DNA of 17,708 bases, taken from the NCBI GenBank assembly GCA_029946045.1, contig JAQSDS010000399.1, positions 1 through 17,708 of the forward strand, given 5' to 3'. The position numbers and the translations under genes were made by a program. Each line of letters begins with the position of its first letter. Within the stretch, counting starts at the first letter, position 1. Positions 1-8,667 of the stretch are shown one piece after another. The stretch is from Rhodoferax sp. (GTDB lineage Bacteria; Pseudomonadota; Gammaproteobacteria; Burkholderiales; Burkholderiaceae_C). The notes under the pieces are model-generated. The model ran no database searches, was not told the origin of the DNA, and saw nothing but the letters and a program-made list of their open reading frames with translations.

Positions 1-528
1 GCCGGCGAACACGGCAAGGGCTTTGCTGTGGTGGCCGCCGAGGTGCGCAAACTGGCCGAGCGCAGCCAGGTGGCAGCGCAGGAAATTGGCGAAGTGGCTG
101 GCAACAGCGTGGGTCTGGCTGAAAAAGCCGGCAAGCTGCTGGCCGAAATTGTGCCCAACATCCGCAAGACATCGGACCTGGTGCAAGAGATCACGGCGGC
201 GTCGACCGAGCAGTCCAGCGGCGTCGGTCAGATCAACTCGGCAGTGGGCCAGTTGAACCAGGCCACACAACAAAACGCGTCCAGCTCCGAAGAACTGGCC
301 GCGACCGCCGAAGAAATGAGCGGTCAGGCTGAGCAGTTGCAGCAAACCATGTCCTTCTTCAAGCTCGACAGCCACAGCGGGCAGGGTGGTGCGGCGCACT
401 TCCAGGTGCGCAAAAGCAGTGCCAGCAGCAAAGTACCCAAGGCTGGCGCTGGCAAGCCGGCTATCTTGCAGTCCCATGCAGCGGCATCTGGCGAAGCCCT
501 GGATGAATCCCAATTCACCAAATTTTGA
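1..528 (+). CDS. Methyl-accepting chemotaxis protein, C-terminal part (5' end outside window)
   Basis: This is the last 175 residues of a chemoreceptor; the frame is open from base 1. It begins with [20 protein letters not shown], the segment just after the conserved signalling tip of the MCP cytoplasmic hairpin that contacts CheA and CheW. The rest is the descending coiled coil, rich in Ala, Glu and Gln, with the pairs that CheR methylates and CheB/CheD deamidate. After the helix ends (MSFFKL) there is a flexible tail of about 50 residues ending in ESQFTKF. The last five, QFTKF, fit the pattern x-[HFYW]-x-x-[HFYW] of the pentapeptide that tethers CheR and CheB. The shared segment is nearly identical to the C-terminus of the other MCP at 10061-13156, so the two are paralogues. 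cheW follows 52 nt downstream, probably in the same operon. Sensor domain and ligand cannot be seen. Confidence 0.97.
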   Translation, partial: AGEHGKGFAVVAAEVRKLAERSQVAAQEIGEVAGNSVGLAEKAGKLLAEIVPNIRKTSDLVQEITAASTEQSSGVGQINSAVGQLNQATQQNASSSEELAATAEEMSGQAEQLQQTMSFFKLDSHSGQGGAAHFQVRKSSASSKVPKAGAGKPAILQSHAAASGEALDESQFTKF

Positions 529-536
529 AGCATTGC

Positions 537-560
537 GGGACAGATCTTTAGCTCTGTCCC
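537..560 (+). other. Perfect 8-bp hairpin between mcp and cheW
   Basis: GGGACAGA (537-544) and TCTGTCCC (553-560) form a perfect stem with an 8-nt loop, 8 nt after the mcp stop codon. No T-tract follows, so it does not look like a complete intrinsic terminator. It could stabilise the upstream message or set unequal expression of mcp and cheW. The cheW ribosome binding site starts 10 nt later. Confidence 0.55.
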
Positions 561-580
561 CAACTGATTAGGAGAAAGCC

Positions 581-1132
581 ATGAACGCATTGGTAAAAGC
601 TGACAGCAAGGGGCCGCCAAATCATGTGACAGCGCAAGCGGCTGTGGAAGAAAAACAGTACCTGACCTTCATGCTGGGGGGCGAGATGTTTTCGCTCAGC
701 ATCCTCTGTATAAAGGAGATCATCTGGTATGCCAACCTGACCGAGGTGCCGATGATGCCCGCGTGTATTCGCGGCGTCATCAACCTGCGTGGTGCTGTGG
801 TGCCGGTGATGGACTTGTCCAACCGCTTTGGCAAACCCAGCACGCCCGTGGTCAAAAGCACGTGCATCGTGATTGTGGAGGTGCCTACGGCGATTGAGGG
901 CGAGCACCAGAACATGGGTGTGGTGGTGGACTCGGTGCAGGCGGTGCTGGAAATCCCGACCAGCGAGATCGAACCCGCGCCTAGTTTTGGCGCCAAGATC
1001 AGGCCAGACTTCATTGAAGGCATTGCCAAGGTGGCGGGCAAATTTGTGATCCTGCTCAACGTGGCCCGCGTCCTGTCGATGGAAGAAATCGGGCAACTTG
1101 GGCAGGTGGCCGCCATGGTCGAAGAAGCTTGA
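581..1132 (+). CDS. cheW: Chemotaxis coupling protein CheW
   Basis: This 183-residue protein is a CheW scaffold, which bridges MCPs and the kinase CheA in the cytoplasmic receptor array. From about residue 25 it follows the family pattern: YLTFMLGGEMFSLSI, then IKEII, then MPACIRGVINLRGAVVPVMDL, the last being the most conserved CheW signature, and then a second beta subdomain with GVVVDSV and IEGIAKV. The length is slightly above the usual 150-170 residues because of an N-terminal extension of about 25 residues. The start is fixed by a strong Shine-Dalgarno AGGAGA at 570-575, 5 nt before the ATG. There is no membrane segment or extra domain. It lies between mcp and cheR in one orientation. 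CheV at 9010 carries a second CheW-type domain. Confidence 0.97.
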   Translation: MNALVKADSKGPPNHVTAQAAVEEKQYLTFMLGGEMFSLSILCIKEIIWYANLTEVPMMPACIRGVINLRGAVVPVMDLSNRFGKPSTPVVKSTCIVIVEVPTAIEGEHQNMGVVVDSVQAVLEIPTSEIEPAPSFGAKIRPDFIEGIAKVAGKFVILLNVARVLSMEEIGQLGQVAAMVEEA

Positions 1133-1146
1133 CGACACGCGCACCG

Positions 1147-1174
1147 CGGGCCTGCCTGTCAAAGTGCAGGCCCG
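1147..1174 (+). other. GC-rich 9-bp hairpin between cheW and cheR
   Basis: CGGGCCTGC (1147-1155) and GCAGGCCCG (1166-1174) form a perfect, very GC-rich stem with a 10-nt loop, 14 nt after the cheW stop. No T-run follows, so it is not a standard intrinsic terminator. It may pause polymerase, protect the upstream RNA end, or act with Rho. The cheW-cheR gap of 162 nt is the largest in this operon, so cheR may have its own promoter in the AT-rich stretch 1210-1275, but I could not find a convincing one. Confidence 0.5.
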
Positions 1175-1294
1175 ACTGCCGCCACCTCCTAGGAAATGCG
1201 TGGTCAGGCCGGGTATTTGTAAAAAGTCATCTCGTTTTTAAAGCTTTGGATCAGAGGCAAAAATCAAAAAAACCAGCACTTCGGGACAGACCGC

Positions 1295-2098
1295 ATGAAA
1301 CCCATATCAGACGCAGAATTTTCCCAGTTTCAGCGCTTTATTTTTGAAGCTGCAGGCATCACGATGGCCGACGCCAAAAAAGCCTTGGTCACCGGGCGCT
1401 TGACCAAGCGCCTGGCGCACCATGGTCTGGACGACTTTGGTGCCTATTTCCAATTGCTGGTTTCGGGCCGACACCCTGAAGAAGTGCAGATGGCGGTAGA
1501 TTTGCTGACCACCAACGAGACCTATTTCTTCAGGGAAATGAAGCACTTCGATTTTTTACGTGAGCAGGCGCTGACGGCGCGCAGCCGACCCCAGCCGTTC
1601 CGGCTTTGGAGCGCTGCCAGTTCCAGCGGCGAAGAGGCCTACAGCATGGCTATGGTGCTGGCCGACTGCATGCAGACCACACCCTGGGAGATTGTGGGCA
1701 CCGACATCAGCACCCGAGTGATCGAGGGCGCGCAGCGGGCGCTTTATACCCTGGAGCGCGGGCGGCATATTCCACCCGACTATTTGCGCCGTTTTTGCCG
1801 CAAGGGCACGGGCCAGTTTGACGGGCATTTGCTGATTGACCGCAGCCTGCGAAGCAAAGTGAGTTTTCGTACGATGAATCTGAACGATACGCTGCCGGAA
1901 CAGGGCAAATTCGACATTGTCTTTTTACGCAATGTCATGATTTACTTTAATAACGACACCAAACGCCAGGTGGTTGCCCGGGTGATTTCAACCATCAAAC
2001 CCGGTGGTTATTTTTGTGTGGGGCATTCCGAGAGTCTTAACGACATCACCAACGCCGTGCAAATGGTGGCTCCCGCCATTTACCGTAAGGGAGCCTAA
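1295..2098 (+). CDS. cheR: Chemotaxis protein methyltransferase CheR
   Basis: CheR uses S-adenosylmethionine to methylate glutamates on MCPs during adaptation. The 267 residues show both family domains. The N-terminal helical domain ends with TTNETYFFR (72-80). The methyltransferase domain has WSAASSSGEEAYS (105-117) for SAM binding, GTDIS (135-139), RNVMIYF (212-218) and GHSESL (243-248). Length is close to the usual 270-290. The start has only a weak GGGA at 1283-1286, which suggests modest translation, as expected for an adaptation enzyme needed in low copy. The stop codon region contains the ribosome binding site of cheD, so cheR and cheD are probably translationally coupled. A likely tether partner is the MCP at 1-528, which ends in a pentapeptide-like motif. 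Confidence 0.97.
   Translation: MKPISDAEFSQFQRFIFEAAGITMADAKKALVTGRLTKRLAHHGLDDFGAYFQLLVSGRHPEEVQMAVDLLTTNETYFFREMKHFDFLREQALTARSRPQPFRLWSAASSSGEEAYSMAMVLADCMQTTPWEIVGTDISTRVIEGAQRALYTLERGRHIPPDYLRRFCRKGTGQFDGHLLIDRSLRSKVSFRTMNLNDTLPEQGKFDIVFLRNVMIYFNNDTKRQVVARVISTIKPGGYFCVGHSESLNDITNAVQMVAPAIYRKGA
2087..2093 (+). promoter_or_regulatory. Shine-Dalgarno for cheD inside the end of cheR
   Basis: AAGGGAG lies in the last codons of cheR, 6 nt before a TTG at 2100. This spacing favours TTG 2100 over the ATG at 2121 as the cheD start. The ATG has only AAGGA at 4 nt. Confidence 0.5.
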
Positions 2099-2099
2099 T

Positions 2100-2636
2100 T
2101 TGGCACGGCTCAAGGATTTGATGGATATTTTTCTGCAGCCTGGAGAGCTGTTTGTGGCTGATGCAGGGTTTCAGATTCGGACTATTTTGGGCTCTTGTGT
2201 GTCGATCACCTTGTGGCATCCGATAGCGCGTGTCGGCGGCATGTCGCATTTTTTGTTGCCCATGCGGGGTTCGGTTGTCCCGACGAACATGCTCGATGGT
2301 CGTTATGGGGACGAGGCCTTGCAACTCATGATCAATGACTTGAAGAAAGCCGGGGTTTCCCACAGGCAATGCCATGCCAAGATTTTTGGCGGTGGCAACA
2401 TGTTTCCAGGCAGCACCAGTGCTGCCGGTATCAAGGTCGGACGGCGCAATGGCGAGGCGGCCCGCACTCTGTTGCAAAGCCACGGTATCGAGGTGTTGTC
2501 GGAGAGCCTGTACGGTGTGGGCCACCGACAAATCATTTTCAATGTCAGCAATGGTGACGTCTGGTCGCGCCAGGTCAAGCCGTCTGTGCTTGAAGTCGAC
2601 ACAGAACAAGCTGCCCAGAGCACGACACCCAAATAA
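2100..2636 (+). CDS. cheD: Chemoreceptor glutamine deamidase CheD
   Basis: CheD deamidates specific glutamines on MCPs to glutamates, making them substrates for methylation. The catalytic Cys, His and Thr known for the family are in place. Counting from the ATG at 2121, Thr21 and Cys26 lie in [13 protein letters not shown], and His43 is in GGMSHFLLP. The glycine-rich KIFGGGNMF and the NVSNGD stretch near the C-terminus are also typical. I chose TTG 2100 (178 residues) because a strong AAGGGAG sits 6 nt upstream and the extra residues (ARLKDLMD) read as a normal N-terminus. ATG 2121 (171 residues) is the alternative. The open frame extends further upstream inside cheR, but that part is unlikely to be used. 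cheD starts 1 nt after the cheR stop. In other species CheD also binds CheC, which is not seen here. Confidence 0.95.
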   Translation: MARLKDLMDIFLQPGELFVADAGFQIRTILGSCVSITLWHPIARVGGMSHFLLPMRGSVVPTNMLDGRYGDEALQLMINDLKKAGVSHRQCHAKIFGGGNMFPGSTSAAGIKVGRRNGEAARTLLQSHGIEVLSESLYGVGHRQIIFNVSNGDVWSRQVKPSVLEVDTEQAAQSTTPK

Positions 2637-2639
2637 GGA
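2635..2639 (+). promoter_or_regulatory. Shine-Dalgarno that decides the cheB start
   Basis: AAGGA overlaps the cheD stop codon (2634-2636) and lies 8 nt before ATG 2648. The earlier in-frame ATG at 2639 would overlap this site, so 2648 is the likely start. The arrangement suggests coupling of cheD and cheB translation. Confidence 0.55.
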
Positions 2640-2647
2640 TGGCCAAC

Positions 2648-3718
2648 ATGACACGAATAAAGGTAATGGTGGTAGACGACTCTGCCGTGGTGCGGCAGGT
2701 GGTGACCGGGCTGTTGTCCGAGGACCCCGAGATCGAGGTAGTGGCCGCCGTGGCCGACCCGTTTTTGGCCATGGCGCGCATGAAAGTGCAATGGCCCGAC
2801 GTGATCGTGCTTGATGTCGAGATGCCGCGCATGGACGGCATTACCTTCCTTAAGAAAATCATGGCTGAGCACCCCACGCCCGTGGTGATTTGCTCGACGC
2901 TGGCAGAAGCGGGGGCCAAGACGTCAATGGAGGCGCTGGCCTCGGGCGCGGTGGCGATCATCACCAAGCCCAAGATCGGTCTCAAGCAGTTTTTGCAGGA
3001 TGGCTCGGACGACATGATCCTGGCTGTCAAGGCCGCCGCGCGAGCCAATGTCAGGCTATTGCATGCGGCAGCGCACAAGAACACGGCCGATGTCATCATG
3101 CCGGCCGCTGACATGCACTCTGCCATGATCCACACCACCGAACGGGTGGTCGCCCTGGGCACCTCCACCGGCGGCACCCAAGCGCTGGAACTGGTCCTGA
3201 CAGGTTTGCCGCGCGTAACGCCGGGCATTGTGATCGTGCAGCACATGCCTGAAAAATTCACGGCGGCCTTTGCCGAGCGGCTCAACGGCCTGTGCCAGAT
3301 TGAGGTCAAGGAGGCCCAAAACAACGACCGTGTGGTCAACAGCCGCGCACTGATTGCGCCGGGTGGCAAACACATGCTGCTGCGCCGCACTGGTGCGCAG
3401 TATTACGTGGAGGTACTCGACGGGCCGTTGGTGAACCGGCATCGGCCTTCGGTCGATGTATTGTTTCGGTCGGTGGCCAAGTGCGCTGGCGCCAACGCGC
3501 TGGGCGTCATCATGACCGGTATGGGTGACGATGGCGCAGCGGGCCTGCTCGAAATGCGCAAGGCCGGCGCGCACACGGTGGCCCAGGACGAGGCCAGTTG
3601 TGTGGTGTACGGCATGCCCAAGGAAGCCGTCAAGCGCGGCGGTGTGGAAAAGTCTGTGCCCCTGAATGCCGTTGGCCGCGAGATCATGCAACAGCTCTCG
3701 GGCGTCATGGTGAGGTAA
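2648..3718 (+). CDS. cheB: Chemotaxis response regulator protein-glutamate methylesterase CheB
   Basis: CheB removes methyl groups from MCP glutamates and is activated by phosphorylation from CheA. From ATG 2648 it has 356 residues. The receiver domain (about 4-120) has acidic Asp10/Asp11, phospho-acceptor Asp56 in [10 protein letters not shown], Thr84 in STLAE and Lys107 in TKP. The catalytic domain (about 165-350) has Ser173 in GTSTGGT, His199 in QHMPEKF and Asp295 in GMGDDGA. The spacing of 26 and 96 residues matches that of the E. coli enzyme triad. All residues needed for activity are present. An in-frame ATG at 2639 would add three residues but overlaps the likely ribosome binding site. 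It is the last plus-strand gene of the operon and converges on the receiver gene ending at 3731, only 12 nt away. Confidence 0.97.
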   Translation: MTRIKVMVVDDSAVVRQVVTGLLSEDPEIEVVAAVADPFLAMARMKVQWPDVIVLDVEMPRMDGITFLKKIMAEHPTPVVICSTLAEAGAKTSMEALASGAVAIITKPKIGLKQFLQDGSDDMILAVKAAARANVRLLHAAAHKNTADVIMPAADMHSAMIHTTERVVALGTSTGGTQALELVLTGLPRVTPGIVIVQHMPEKFTAAFAERLNGLCQIEVKEAQNNDRVVNSRALIAPGGKHMLLRRTGAQYYVEVLDGPLVNRHRPSVDVLFRSVAKCAGANALGVIMTGMGDDGAAGLLEMRKAGAHTVAQDEASCVVYGMPKEAVKRGGVEKSVPLNAVGREIMQQLSGVMVR

Positions 3719-3720
3719 GA

Positions 3721-3748
3721 CGCCCTTGTGCTAAGGGGGGCCAGGGCG
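3721..3748. other. Short convergent gap with possible hairpins
   Basis: The 12-nt gap between cheB and the converging receiver gene falls in a region able to fold. CCCTT (3723-3727) pairs with AAGGG (3733-3737), or CGCCCT (3721-3726) pairs with AGGGCG (3743-3748). There is no T-tract in either direction. The two transcripts probably overlap at their 3' ends. Confidence 0.3.
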
Positions 3749-4231
3749 GCCGGTGTCGTCGCCGCTTCCTTTTGACAGCCAGGGGGCGAGCACCGCCTTG
3801 AGTTTTTCAAGCGAGACGGGTTTGAGCAACACGGCGTCCATACCCACAGCCAGGCAGCGTTGAAGCTCTTCCGGATGCGTGTAGGCCGTGACGGCAATGA
3901 TGGTGCGCCGTGTTTGACCTTGTTTCCTTTCCACCTCACGTATTTTTTCTGTAGCGCCATAACCGTCGAAGCGCGGCATGTGCAGGTCCATCAGAATCAG
4001 TCCTGCCGGTTCTCCACCCAGAACCGCCTCGAATCCTTGCTGACCATTTTGAGCCAGAACAACTTGAACCCCCAACTTTTCCAGCATGAAAAGCATGAGC
4101 CGCTGATGGACTTCGTTGTCTTCGACGAGCAGGACGCGCGGTAAATTTTTCGCGGTTTGGGCTTGCTCCTGGTGTTTGCCCAGATTGTTTGATGTCCGGA
4201 TTTCCGTGCTGGATGGTGCTGGGGAGTTCAT
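3731..4231 (-). CDS. Stand-alone response regulator receiver protein
   Basis: This 166-residue protein is a single receiver domain (about 31-155) with a 30-residue polar N-terminal extension and no output domain. The phosphorylation site is intact: Glu37/Asp38 in LLVEDNE, phospho-acceptor Asp82 in LILMDLHMPRFDG, Thr115 in VTAYT and Lys137 in LLKP. The VEDNE start and MDLHMP motif resemble receivers attached to hybrid kinases more than CheY. I chose ATG 4231 because the longer open frame from 4282 would overlap the end of the upstream sensor gene. From 4231 the gap to that gene's stop is 5 nt. The Shine-Dalgarno is weak, so translation may be coupled. The pairing suggests the receiver works with the c-di-GMP sensor or an unlinked kinase. 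Partner unknown. Confidence 0.9.
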   Translation of the reverse strand: MNSPAPSSTEIRTSNNLGKHQEQAQTAKNLPRVLLVEDNEVHQRLMLFMLEKLGVQVVLAQNGQQGFEAVLGGEPAGLILMDLHMPRFDGYGATEKIREVERKQGQTRRTIIAVTAYTHPEELQRCLAVGMDAVLLKPVSLEKLKAVLAPWLSKGSGDDTGRPGPP

Positions 4232-4236
4232 GTTTC

Positions 4237-7200
4237 TTAAAGGTCGAGCCAGGTATCTTCTGGCACCCATTTTGCCACCCATTGTTGCAGCTCGTGGGCG
4301 GGCATGGGCCGGGCAATGGCGTAGCCCTGCGCCAGATCGCAGCCCATTTTTCGCAGCAGGGTGCCGTGTGCCACGGTCTCTACGCCCTCGGCAATCACTT
4401 CCCGCTTGAAAGCTGAAGCCAGGCCGATGACCCCGATCAGGATGGCCAAGTCGTCAGGGTCGCTGAGCATGTCGCGCACAAAGCTTTTGTCGATCTTGAG
4501 CTGGGTGACACTCAGGCGCTTCAGGTAGGTCAGAGACGAATAGCCGGTGCCAAAGTCGTCAAGCGAACAGCTCACTGCGAGTTGCTTGCAATCGGCTATC
4601 ACCTTTGATACCTGCGCAACGTCTTCGAGCGCACTCGTCTCAAGGATTTCAAGTTCCAGATAGGCGGGGTTCACTTCAGGGTGCGACACCAGCAAGAATT
4701 GAAGCCGAGCGACAAAGTCAGGCTGCTGCAACTGCCGCGCGCCAATGTTGACGCTCACACGCATGTCCAATCCGGCCGTTTTCCAGATGGCGATCTGCGC
4801 CAGAGCGGTGTTGAGCACCCATTCGCCAACGTTGACCGATATTGGGTGGTTTTCAATGACTGGCAGGAACATGTCGGGTGCCAATAATCCGCGTTCCGGA
4901 TGCTGCCACCGGATCAGCGCTTCGACGCCAATGACCTCACCTGTGCGCATGTTCACCTTGGGTTGGTAATGCAGCACAAACTCTTCTTCAGTGAGCGCCT
5001 GGCGAATGCGCTCCAGGCTTTCATAGTGGACCCGCAGACTGCGGTCTTCCACGGCATCGAACACGTTGTAGCGGCCTTTGCCAGCCAACTTGGCCTGGTA
5101 CATGGCCTGGTCGGCTTGACGCAACAACTGATCGGCATCCATCTCCTGGGCTTGTGGGTAGAAGGTAATACCGATGCTGGCGGATACCTGCAAGACCAGG
5201 CCGTTAACCTGCACCGGTCGAGACGCGGCCGCAAGCAGTCGGTTGATCATGGGCTGGCTGGTTTCAATGTCGGCCAGATCGAGCAACACGGCCACAAATT
5301 CATCCCCTCCCAGGCGTGCCAGGGTGTCGCCTTCACGCATGGTTTGCGTCATGGCAGCGGCGAGAGCAACCAATAAATGGTCGCCAACATCATGTCCAAA
5401 GCAGTCATTGACCTGCTTGAAGCCGTCCAGGTCAAGGTAGGCAACAGCGATTTTTTGCTCGCGACGCAGGCACTGCGCCATCGACTGTCCGAGTCGGTCA
5501 GCCAGCAAGACCCGGTTCGGGAGGTTGGTCAGGGTATCAAAATGCGCGATGTGCTCAAGTTGATACTGGTGCTTCTTGAACTCGGTCACGTCAGAAAACA
5601 GAGAAATATAGTGAATGGTTGCACCGCGGTCATCGCGCACGGCACTGATGGTTTGCATAACGGCAAAGGAATCACTATTCTTGCGCCGGTTCCAGATTTC
5701 TCCGTTCCAGTGGCCATCTTCTAGCAGCTTGCGCCACATGGTTTCGTAAAACAGCCTGTCATGAAGGCCCGATTTCAGCAGGCGCGGGTTTTTGCCTAGA
5801 ACTTCGGCGCGGTCAAAGCCGGTGATACGCGTGAACGCTTCGTTGACGTCAACGATGTCGCCGTTCTCCGCCGTGATGATGATGCCCTCGCGGGCATAAG
5901 TGAAGACGCCCGCTGCGAGTTGGAGTTTGGCCTCGGCCAACTTGCGTTCGGTGACATCGCGTGTGACATACAAAACGCAGGGTACGCCGTCAAGTGTCAT
6001 CAGTTGTGCTGATACCAGCGCGGTCAGGAATTGGCCATTTTTCTTCACAAGATCAGTTTCAACCTCTTTGCAAAAGCCGTCCTGCTGCAAGGTATGCATC
6101 AGCGTCTTATGGTCCGCGTTGTGGCGCCAGATGTTGATGTCACGCGTGGTCTTGCCGATGACTTCGTGCTGCGGCCATCCAAGCAATCGGGCAAAACCAT
6201 CGTTGACGTCCAGGTAGTGGCCATCGGCCAGGCGGTTGATGCTGACGCCGTCAGGGCTGGTTTGAAACACGGTACGGTAACGCTCTTCGCTTTGACGCAG
6301 CGCGGCCTCCGCCAGTTTGACATCAGTGATGTCCTGAATGGTTCCGTGCATTTGAACCGGCTGGCCCGCTGCGTCAAAGTCAAGCTTGCCCAGGCCGCGA
6401 ACCCATTTTTCGGCACCGTCGTCGAAGCGAAGGATGCGGTATTCTTTCTCAAAGCGCTGGCCCTTGCCAATAACTTCGGTGTTGAAGTAGTCGCTCATCA
6501 TCGACCGATCGTTGCGGTGTATCAGGTCTTCCCATCCCATGACGGATCGTTCGTAGTCTTTGTCGATACCGAACAGGCTGTCAAGTGCGGGTGAACTTTG
6601 CCAGTTCCCGGTTCGAATATCGAGATGGTAGCTGCCCAGTCCCGCAATGAATTGCGCTTCCCGCAGTGAGATCTGACTCCGGTGTATGGCGCGATCGGCC
6701 CTGCGCTGGTTCACGATTCGCCAGATCGTATCGGCGATCAGGCGTGTGGTTTCAACATCGAGTTCGGTGTAGGCTTGCTGCTTGTTAGCCACGCCGACCA
6801 CCATGTGGATTTGCCCACCCTGGATCACTGGCACGCTGAGAAAACGGATCAATTGCGCATGGCCGTCAGGCAGGCCATGTGCGCCGGCTTCGCTGGCGCA
6901 GTCATTGACCAGCACGGGCGTGCGGCGGCGCAGCGCATCGGCCCAGATGCCAGCTTGCCCGACGCTGTTCGGCGTGGCCGCGACCGGCTGGGCAAAATGC
7001 AGCATCGAGGCGTCTGACCAGGTCAGCATCTCAATGCTTTTCTGGTCATCGAGGACAAAGTGGGCGAAAGCAATTTTGCTCTCGGTCAATGTTTCGACTT
7101 GCGCCAGTCCGTGTTTCAGAAAGGCCTGCTCATCCTGGTTGTCGGCGGCCCCCGCCAAGGCCAGCAATACATTGGAACGCTTGGCAAGAAGCTGAAATCT

Positions 7201-8667
7201 TGCCTCGTTTTGTTTGCGCTCGGTGATATCACGATGAAAAGACTGGATGACCGTTTGGCCGTCAACGTCCGTTAGGCTGGCGGACACCTCCATGGGAAAA
7301 GAATGCCCTTTTTTGTGGATGTGTTCGACCTCGTAGGTCATGGACTCACCCTTCATAAGACGTTGCTTTCTTTCTTCCCAAATCTGGCTAGCGTCCTGGG
7401 TCTGGAAATTTTTGAGATGCATGTGCAGCATATCGTCGGTGCTATAGCCGTGCATGCTGGCAAAAGACTGGTTCACCGCAATCAGCTGGCCGCTTTGGGC
7501 AATCACCATGATGCCGTCAATGGCCCTGTCAAACAGCACACGGTAGCGCTCTTCACGCGCTGTCAGCACAGCCTCGCGTTGCTGCAATGTCGACTGCAAG
7601 CGATTGAAACCCTTGACCAGCTCGCCGATCTCGTCGGGTCCGGAGATGGCAAGTGGCTGCAAAGGTTCATTTTCTTTGGAGAAGGTGGTGAGTTTCCCGG
7701 CGATGATTTGCAGCGGTACCAGCTCGCGTCTGAGCATCCACCAGGTCAGGCCAGCGGCCAGTAACGTCAACCAAAGGGCAGTCCGCAGCATGCGCTCCTG
7801 CATGCTGCGTACCGGCGCAAAGGCTTCGGCGGTCGGCAGCATGGCGGCAACATACCAACCTGCGCTCGGAACATATTTGGTTGAAGCCAGTACCTCGATT
7901 CCGAAAGGATTCAGCATAATGGCCGATCCCTCATAGCCGGCTACGAAGCGATCAATCGCCGGGCTGGTACCCGGGGCTGGCAACACCTCCATGGCACGGT
8001 CTTTGGTACTGGCCGTCACGATCAGCCGGTATTGCGGCGCAATGAGCAAATGACCGCCGGTGCGGCCGTAATTGTTGTCCATCATGGCGTCAAGGAAATT
8101 TTCTGTTTCCAAGTTGATGATCCCGGCAATCGCGCCAATCACCACGCCCTGAGCATCGCGAATGGGTGCTGCCATGCCGATCACGGGTGTCTTCAGTGCT
8201 TTTCCCATGACCGGTTTGCCAATGGTGGTCGCCCCGTTCTTGAGGGCGGCCGCAAGGTAGTCCCGGTCCAGATAGTTCATGCCCAGCCGCTGTGCCGCCA
8301 CGGGCATCGAGGCAATGGCCTTGCCATCGAGGCCGGTGATGAACGCCCCGCCATTAAAGAGCCCCAGAAAAACGGGAAATCCTGCCAGAGCTTGCTGCAA
8401 GCCCGACGGATGGCTCAGCAGCACCGGTCCTGCGGCTGCTGCCAGCTGTTTCAAGGCGACCAGACGTTCGGCAAATCCGTGATCGACGGCCTTGGCAACC
8501 AGTGAGACAGTTGCATGTTGCTGCTCTCCCAACAGGTGCTGCATGTCCTTCTGCAGCATGTGGCTGGCGTAGAAGGCCAGCGACCAAATGCAGGTTAAAA
8601 AAATGACCAGTGTAAAAAGAGTGACTCGGGTTTTGAGTGAGTTCCTCTGTAATCGACTAATAAACAT
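4237..8667 (-). CDS. Membrane c-di-GMP enzyme: Cache-HAMP-PAS-GAF-PAS3-GGDEF-EAL
   Basis: This 1476-residue inner-membrane sensor probably makes or breaks down c-di-GMP. In order: TM helix (about 16-37), periplasmic double-Cache-type sensor (38-290), TM helix (295-313), HAMP (314-368), PAS (372-485), GAF (497-655), PAS_3-like (670-785), two PAS domains (790-910 and 915-1030), GGDEF (about 1037-1205) and EAL (about 1217-1465). GGDEF is intact at 1120-1124, and an inhibitory-site motif REGD lies at 1111-1114. The EAL domain has EAL at 1249-1251 plus SVNIGARQL, LELEILETS, LDDFGTGYSSL, LKIDKSFV, AEGVET and QGYAIARP, so phosphodiesterase activity is likely and dual activity is possible. GTG 8670 precedes ATG 8667. 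AGGG is 6 nt from the ATG, so I chose 8667. A receiver gene follows 5 nt downstream. The ligand is unknown. Confidence 0.95.
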   Translation of the reverse strand: MFISRLQRNSLKTRVTLFTLVIFLTCIWSLAFYASHMLQKDMQHLLGEQQHATVSLVAKAVDHGFAERLVALKQLAAAAGPVLLSHPSGLQQALAGFPVFLGLFNGGAFITGLDGKAIASMPVAAQRLGMNYLDRDYLAAALKNGATTIGKPVMGKALKTPVIGMAAPIRDAQGVVIGAIAGIINLETENFLDAMMDNNYGRTGGHLLIAPQYRLIVTASTKDRAMEVLPAPGTSPAIDRFVAGYEGSAIMLNPFGIEVLASTKYVPSAGWYVAAMLPTAEAFAPVRSMQERMLRTALWLTLLAAGLTWWMLRRELVPLQIIAGKLTTFSKENEPLQPLAISGPDEIGELVKGFNRLQSTLQQREAVLTAREERYRVLFDRAIDGIMVIAQSGQLIAVNQSFASMHGYSTDDMLHMHLKNFQTQDASQIWEERKQRLMKGESMTYEVEHIHKKGHSFPMEVSASLTDVDGQTVIQSFHRDITERKQNEARFQLLAKRSNVLLALAGAADNQDEQAFLKHGLAQVETLTESKIAFAHFVLDDQKSIEMLTWSDASMLHFAQPVAATPNSVGQAGIWADALRRRTPVLVNDCASEAGAHGLPDGHAQLIRFLSVPVIQGGQIHMVVGVANKQQAYTELDVETTRLIADTIWRIVNQRRADRAIHRSQISLREAQFIAGLGSYHLDIRTGNWQSSPALDSLFGIDKDYERSVMGWEDLIHRNDRSMMSDYFNTEVIGKGQRFEKEYRILRFDDGAEKWVRGLGKLDFDAAGQPVQMHGTIQDITDVKLAEAALRQSEERYRTVFQTSPDGVSINRLADGHYLDVNDGFARLLGWPQHEVIGKTTRDINIWRHNADHKTLMHTLQQDGFCKEVETDLVKKNGQFLTALVSAQLMTLDGVPCVLYVTRDVTERKLAEAKLQLAAGVFTYAREGIIITAENGDIVDVNEAFTRITGFDRAEVLGKNPRLLKSGLHDRLFYETMWRKLLEDGHWNGEIWNRRKNSDSFAVMQTISAVRDDRGATIHYISLFSDVTEFKKHQYQLEHIAHFDTLTNLPNRVLLADRLGQSMAQCLRREQKIAVAYLDLDGFKQVNDCFGHDVGDHLLVALAAAMTQTMREGDTLARLGGDEFVAVLLDLADIETSQPMINRLLAAASRPVQVNGLVLQVSASIGITFYPQAQEMDADQLLRQADQAMYQAKLAGKGRYNVFDAVEDRSLRVHYESLERIRQALTEEEFVLHYQPKVNMRTGEVIGVEALIRWQHPERGLLAPDMFLPVIENHPISVNVGEWVLNTALAQIAIWKTAGLDMRVSVNIGARQLQQPDFVARLQFLLVSHPEVNPAYLELEILETSALEDVAQVSKVIADCKQLAVSCSLDDFGTGYSSLTYLKRLSVTQLKIDKSFVRDMLSDPDDLAILIGVIGLASAFKREVIAEGVETVAHGTLLRKMGCDLAQGYAIARPMPAHELQQWVAKWVPEDTWLDL

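Noticed and set aside
1239..1265. TAAAGCTT upstream of cheR resembling a FliA -35 box
   Set aside because: At N11 or N10 spacing the -10 region reads CAAAAATC or GCAAAAAT, only 1 to 4 of 8 consensus bases, so no usable sigma-28 promoter.
4232..4282. Longer start (4282) for the lone receiver protein
   Set aside because: It would overlap the 3' end of the upstream sensor gene by about 46 nt and adds a basic stretch not related to receiver domains. ATG 4231 is 5 nt after the upstream stop.
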